This document shows, piece after piece, positions 59,239-64,000 of a DNA stretch of 64,000 bases. The notes under the pieces are model-generated. The model was not told where the DNA came from and ran no database searches. It saw only the letters and a list, made by a program, of their open reading frames with translations. The position numbers and the translations under genes are program-made. The stretch spans positions 620,001-684,000 of the forward strand of contig BSBN01000781.1 of NCBI GenBank assembly GCA_027924645.1. Reading direction: 5' to 3'. Position 1 is the first letter of the stretch; the number at the start of each line of letters is the position of its first letter. This stretch comes from Cunninghamia lanceolata (Eukaryota; Streptophyta; Pinopsida; Cupressales; Cupressaceae).

Positions 59239-60545
59239 CAATATATCAATATCAATAATACCCAAAACTCAACGAAAAGGGAAATAATCAAGATCAAATA
59301 AAGATGAAACCTTTGCAACCCTCAATACTTCATAGCTTTCGTTGGTTACCTATCTCAATCGATCTCGCATGTATGAATAAGGCCCTCAGAGAGTGCACTT
59401 CCTTGCTATTCCAAGATTGTCAATGGAGAATGGCCATAATAGTGCTTTGTAATGAAGATGAGCTTCACAACAATAGTAGTGATATGGTAACAAGTTGATC
59501 GCAAGCAAATGGAATGACTTGGGTTTCAAAGGCGTGCTGTAATTCCTACAGAGTAACGATACTAAAAGCTTGGACGAATGAAATGGAAGAAGAGGGTTCA
59601 ATTTATAGACTTGTGAGAGAGAAGATCAATGAAATAGAAAGAATGAGAAGATCAATGGTTGAGAATGGTTGAGGAACGTGCACGAATAAGAAGAAGACAT
59701 GTGTCTTGCTATATTTTGCATGAGAGGAATTAATAAAATAGAAGAATGAGTTAACTGAAGAGATTAAATTAATTAAAAGAATAGATCAATCAGTTAAGAG
59801 AATAGAACTAGAGAATAGAAATTGCATGAGGATGAGAAGATATGTTAGCTCAATTAAATATTTAGAATATTCAATTGCATGTGCACAAGGATTGAATTAT
59901 ATTTAGAGATAACTCAATTTAGAAGAAATGGACAACTTAAATAAATATTTGATTTATTTAAATTTAGAGAAGATATTATTGGAAGAAACAATTAAATAAT
60001 TGATATTATTTAATTTAGAATGAATTTTAGAAGAACTAATTAAATAATTGGTATTATTTAATTTGTTGGAGGAATTAGAAGAGTTTAGTTAATTTAATTA
60101 AATAAATTGATTTAATTTAATTGTTAGAAGAATTTTTTTTTTTTTTTTAAAATGCGCCTGGTAAACTTTTTAACGTGACCGGCGACGCTGGTGCGACACG
60201 CCCTCCAGCTCCACGCGAATGCTTTTCCCCGGAGCAACGAACCGGTGAGGCCACAACTAGGGGACCTCATCCCCTAGGAAGAACACTTCAAACCCGCGAG
60301 CTTATTGGCCTAGCGAAGGTGTAAAGCCTTGCGAGCTCGTTGGCCCAGCGGGGGTTTGAACTTTGGTGGCCGCCACTACATCCTGAGCGACTTAACCACC
60401 GAACCATGCCATCATCGGCTATTGTTAGGAGAATATGAATCAAATAAATAAATTTGTTTATTTATTTATTGATAGAGGAATTTGACTTAAATAAATATTA
60501 AGAATATTTCTTTGGGCAGAGTCATGTCATTTTTAGGCGTATACA
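59231..60545 (-). mobile_element. E8 3' LTR with SINE inside
   Basis: The minus strand starts TGTATACGCCTAAAAATG, comparable to TGTAGACACTTAAAATTG of E4. TATAAATTG on the minus strand near 59602. The inner end (TGATTATTCA) at 59231 is inferred from where the E7 ORF stops matching its family. About 1.0 kb without the SINE. Confidence 0.7.
60133..60420 (-). mobile_element. tRNA-type SINE, 288 bp, with 13-bp TSD
   Basis: Minus strand, head at 60420 and a 15-A tail at 60133-60147. Pol III boxes: box A TGGTTCGGTGGTTAAG (about 60391-60406) and box B AGTTCAAACCC (60352-60362). TSD attgttagaagaa (60120-60132) and attgttaggagaa (60421-60433), one mismatch. GC-rich body with an internal near-duplication (gcgagct-ttggcc-agcg twice). 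It encodes no protein; mobilisation would need a LINE in trans. The family is not recognised. Confidence 0.9.
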
Positions 60546-60559
60546 TTTTGCCCCTCTTT
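60546..60559 (-). promoter_or_regulatory. E8 polypurine tract
   Basis: Minus strand aaagaggggcaaaa directly before TGTATACG, identical to the E4 tract at 43240-43253. Confidence 0.9.
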
Positions 60560-63365
60560 GATGTGATGTTTGAGATGGTGAGATTTGTGTCGAGTAACAT
60601 CATTTCAAAGAAGCTAAGGTATAGATAGAAGAAAAAGACAGTAATGGAAAGATAGGATGAGGATGCCCCCTCGGGAGATTGGACGGGGAGAGAGTTTCAA
60701 GGGCGCAAGACGAACAATGTCACAATGAAGAAGGTTGGAAGAATAGGTTGGGGTGAAGAAATTGGTTGAAGAAAGAGCCAAATGATACGCAATGCAAGAT
60801 AAAATGATAACACACACAAGCAAGTAAGCAAGTATGCACAAATGATACAAGAACAAGCAAGGTATTGTCCCTGTCTTGCTGTAAACCAACGATATACTGA
60901 TAATGATATACGATAGTGTTGTCATGGTGGGGAACGATATATCCCTAAACCAACACGGCAGGCATGTTGTCATGGTGGGGACCAATGGATCCCTAGAGCA
61001 ACATGAAGGATAGTGTCTGGTTTCAAGAAATGAAACATGTCATGTAAGATGCGTGTGTTGGTCTGATTTTGACAAATGCAACATCATGTATAAGACAATT
61101 GATTGATTATAACTAATCGAGTTGGTTTATGACCGGACAAGGATCAAGACCACTATTTGTGATTGGATCATTCAACAAGATTGACTTGACTCAATTGGTA
61201 TCGATTAAGGACGGACTTGCATTTGGATCATTGCTTGGATTGGCAGTTAAAACTGTTGAGGAGAGATACAATGAGAGATAGAAAGTTGATCGATAGAGGA
61301 AATGTGAATGAAGGAATCACAAGCTTTTATTTGTAAACATTGATACTTTGCATAGAATTTTTATTGCATGGGATATGGATGCTTTGCAAATGCGAATGGA
61401 TGCGAGTGGATACGAATGGATGAGAGTGGATGCGAATGGTTTTGCCATATTGATAGTGCAAGTATTTTGAAGTGCTTATTTCATCATTGGGCTTTTAAAA
61501 TGTTGTAAGATAATACAAGCATCTACGTATAATTAAACCGAGATGACATGAGTATTGCTTACATGGATTTTGACTTAGTAAGTTAGTACAAGCATCGAGG
61601 TATAACTGAATTGAGATGACCTGAGTATTTCTTGTGTATCAACAGACAAGGATTACCCCCTTTAATGTTAGACCTTTGATGTCTTCAATGATCTTTTGCC
61701 GATCATGTCGTTAGATAAGGTGTCACATTACTAAAGTTTAATCCACAAACAACAAACAAAGAAAATAATCATGCCCCCATCATAGCATCTCTAGCTTTTG
61801 GCATCCTTGAGTAGCATAGGAAAACATGATAACAAAAATCAAGACGCTATAACCTAATCTGATCACAACCACAAAACATTTTTGCATTTAGATGTGTTTG
61901 TTTCTTGCCATAATTTAGGTAAAATCATTTAGAGTGCTTTAGATACTTTGCTTACTTTGCTTTGGAGAGGTTAAGGTCTTGCATCAAATTTTTTTCTTGA
62001 AAGCAAGATTTGCTTGCGCTTGCTTGCCTTGTGAAAGGTTCCACAATCCTTACTGGTGAGATAGACCCTAAGGGATTAACCTAGTGCCTCGAGGGCTCAT
62101 TGCTAAATGGCCTTGCCTACATGACAACGCAGAGGCAATGTAGTTCAGGGTGAACCCTAATGGACCTAAGACCTAGGTGATGGAAAGTGGCGCGAACTCA
62201 GATAGATAGAGGGACCAAATACGGGATGGATGGACAAGTGGAGCCTTGAGGGTGCATTGAAAAATGGCCTTGCTTATGTGACGATGCAGAGGCAACGTAG
62301 TTCATGGACTTGGACCATGTGGACACTGACAATAGATGCTATGTTAGGTAGACACTGTGGATAGGAGACTAAATAAGACCTTGGTTGACAAGGCCAAAAA
62401 AGAAAGAGATAGAGTATCAAGCCATGATAGGATAAGATGATATTTATGGATAGCCTTAATGCTAGATACTGATGACAAGGAAACACCATGGATAGGTAGA
62501 TGGATGGGTGATAGTAGATATGGATGGTTAGGTAGAAGGAAATAAGGATGTGATCTCCAAGGACTACGTTGCATAAGAATAACATGCCCCATTGTAGGTA
62601 GAATACTTTAGGATTTTTCATGACAATGCTTATGACAATAGGAGGATGAGAGGATTGGTTTGTTTTGGCTTGGAGGGATAAGGTATGTCAAGAGACACCT
62701 AAAACATTTATCAACATTGTGCCCCCAATCTTTATCAAGACCAAAGAAAATAGAGGAATGGAAGATTAGGATGGATGGATTCAAATGATAGGTATATGTA
62801 GGATATGGATGATAAGAAGGTATGGTAAGATAGGATGGAAAATGATAGGGTCAATGAGACAATACGCTCCCTAGGGTAGATGACATGGAAGACCAACCTA
62901 CACATGACACCTATTTTTTAGGTCTTCATCATGGTACTTATCCAAGGCACCTGTTTGCCATATTTTCACCATTGGACAAAGGGATTCCTCTTTACTTTTT
63001 TTTTTTGAACATTTGGATAGGATACGTAGAATGGACAAGAGAGCCTCAATTACTAGGTTCCATGAAAGGTGACAGTCCCACTAGAAAGTTACATGGACCA
63101 TGTTTAGTGTTCTCATAGATGTTGGTAGGAGATTGCATGATAGTGAGATGGAGAAGGTAGACAGCAGATTGTGAAAGGTACAATAGTGGATGATGATGTA
63201 GAATACGGATGGAAAGCTTATGCAAAATCATGGACCATGTGAGTAGGATGGGGAAGATATGTAGGAGTTATATGGAAATATTTGTGAGATGGAAGGGAAT
63301 CATGACCAACGGTTGCACATACCATGATAAACATTGAAGCTGGTGATGGGAAAGTAGTGTAGGAA
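60560..63365 (-). other. E8 internal region, non-coding
   Basis: Homologous to the 3' internal region of E4 and likewise without a conserved ORF. It contains the paired phrases cttggataagtaccatgatg (minus strand, near 62930) and tttatcatggtatgtgcaac (near 63330). Confidence 0.8.
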
Positions 63366-64000
63366 TGGTGCAGGAGCACCCCTTCAACAAGATAAATATG
63401 CACAAGAGGGGGAAGAATAAGGCTCTAATATGTTTTAGATATTTCATGTTACCATGTAGCATTTGTATGTCATTGTCAAATGTAGCATTTTGTGTTAACA
63501 TTTCATGTTTCAATATCTCTCTTCCCAAGGCCAGTATTTAGCATCATGGATAATAGCAGATAGTTGGGTTATGTGCAGGATTAAATCTAATGTGTCGTAT
63601 TATCTGATGTTTTGTTGTCTTATACAAAATAGGTGCCGTGTGATTAATTAGGGCTTTTTGTTATAATCTTGGTTTATGCAACATCCTGAAACTAGAGGAG
63701 AGAGGAGTCGGTAACAAAAAAAGGAAGGTGGTTGAGGAAAGTTAGTCTTGGACCTTCAGAATTATCAAATAATTGAATCTCTGTAATTAGCCTGTGTTCG
63801 ATAAAGTTGGAATGAAGAAATAGAAATTCTGTGAATTGTGTCCTACCAATTCTGGATTTTGTGTAAATTCCCTGTATAGCAAGTCGTTTTGTATATTATT
63901 TGTATAGAATTGCTTTGCATTTAATTTAGTTCTCCTATGGTTGAGATGTATGATTAAATCCATTCCACTGGTGGATTTCTATGAAATCAGTGGAATGGAT
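63366..64000 (+). mobile_element. E9: start of an LTR of the E3/E6 type
   Basis: TGGTGCAGGAGCACC begins exactly where homology between E8 and E4 stops. The same 15-base head opens E6 and, on the minus strand, E3. The rest of the LTR is not closely similar to theirs by eye. It continues past the window end; aggaa (63361-63365) is the expected TSD. Confidence 0.7.
63958..64000. repeat. Perfect 13-bp inverted repeat, 17-nt loop
   Basis: Atccattccactg (63958-63970) and cagtggaatggat (63988-64000). It may extend past the window edge. Confidence 0.95.

Larger units (their letters stand above)
59231..63365 (-). mobile_element. E8: minus-strand relative of E4, 5' part missing
   Basis: The reverse complement of 60546-63365 is colinear with E4 35545-37690 and 43020-43253. 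The LTR is at 59231-60545, PPT at 60546-60559. The element is cut by E9 at 63366, so its 5' half is outside the window. The left 5 bp (aaaca) is the expected TSD but cannot be confirmed. Confidence 0.85.

Overview
This is a plant nuclear window (probably a large-genome seed plant, perhaps a gymnosperm; the species is an inference). It is made almost entirely of LTR retrotransposons nested inside one another. I found no host protein gene, rRNA gene or free-standing tRNA gene. Most elements are decayed and most reading frames are broken. Element names E1-E11 below are mine. Each insertion was delimited from the TG...CA ends of the LTRs, target-site duplications (TSDs), primer-binding sites (PBS), polypurine tracts (PPT), and comparison of paired copies inside the window.

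Layout. 1-7028 holds the remains of E11 (175-bp tandem repeats, a broken gag, a duplicated PPT and a 3' LTR from 4926), apparently inside E10, whose right end is at 7028. The scaffold of the window is E1, a minus-strand Ty1/copia-type element with a Sirevirus-like gag and no visible pol. Its left LTR is 7029-8013, its internal region is 8014-8972 plus 26189-28683, and its right LTR is broken into 28684-29950, 43951-44525 and 49689-49984. Into E1 went: E2 (8973-26183, plus strand, Ty3/gypsy Tat type, TSD caacc); E4 (29951-43945, plus strand, 14 kb, no pol, TSD accat); E6 (44526-49683, plus strand, gag-protease only, TSD agagt); and E7 (from 49985, plus strand, Athila type, 3' end not visible).

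Second-level insertions. E2 carries E3 (12123-17553, minus strand, TSD gaaat), a young gag-protease-only element with the only long intact ORF of the window. E4 carries E5 (37697-42820, TSD ttttt). E7 is cut at 59231 by E8, a minus-strand relative of E4. E8's LTR contains a tRNA-type SINE (60133-60420, 13-bp TSD), and E8 itself is cut at 63366 by E9, whose LTR start matches E3 and E6.

How the parts work together. Only E2 and E7 encode reverse transcriptase, RNase H and integrase, and both are dead. E1, E3, E4, E6 and the visible part of E11 are non-autonomous and would have needed enzymes supplied in trans. The in-frame stops of E2 and E7 are overwhelmingly TAG, usually where glutamine is expected. 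This fits deamination of methylated CHG sites during long silencing. E3, with LTRs about 99% identical and an open frame, is the youngest dated insertion.
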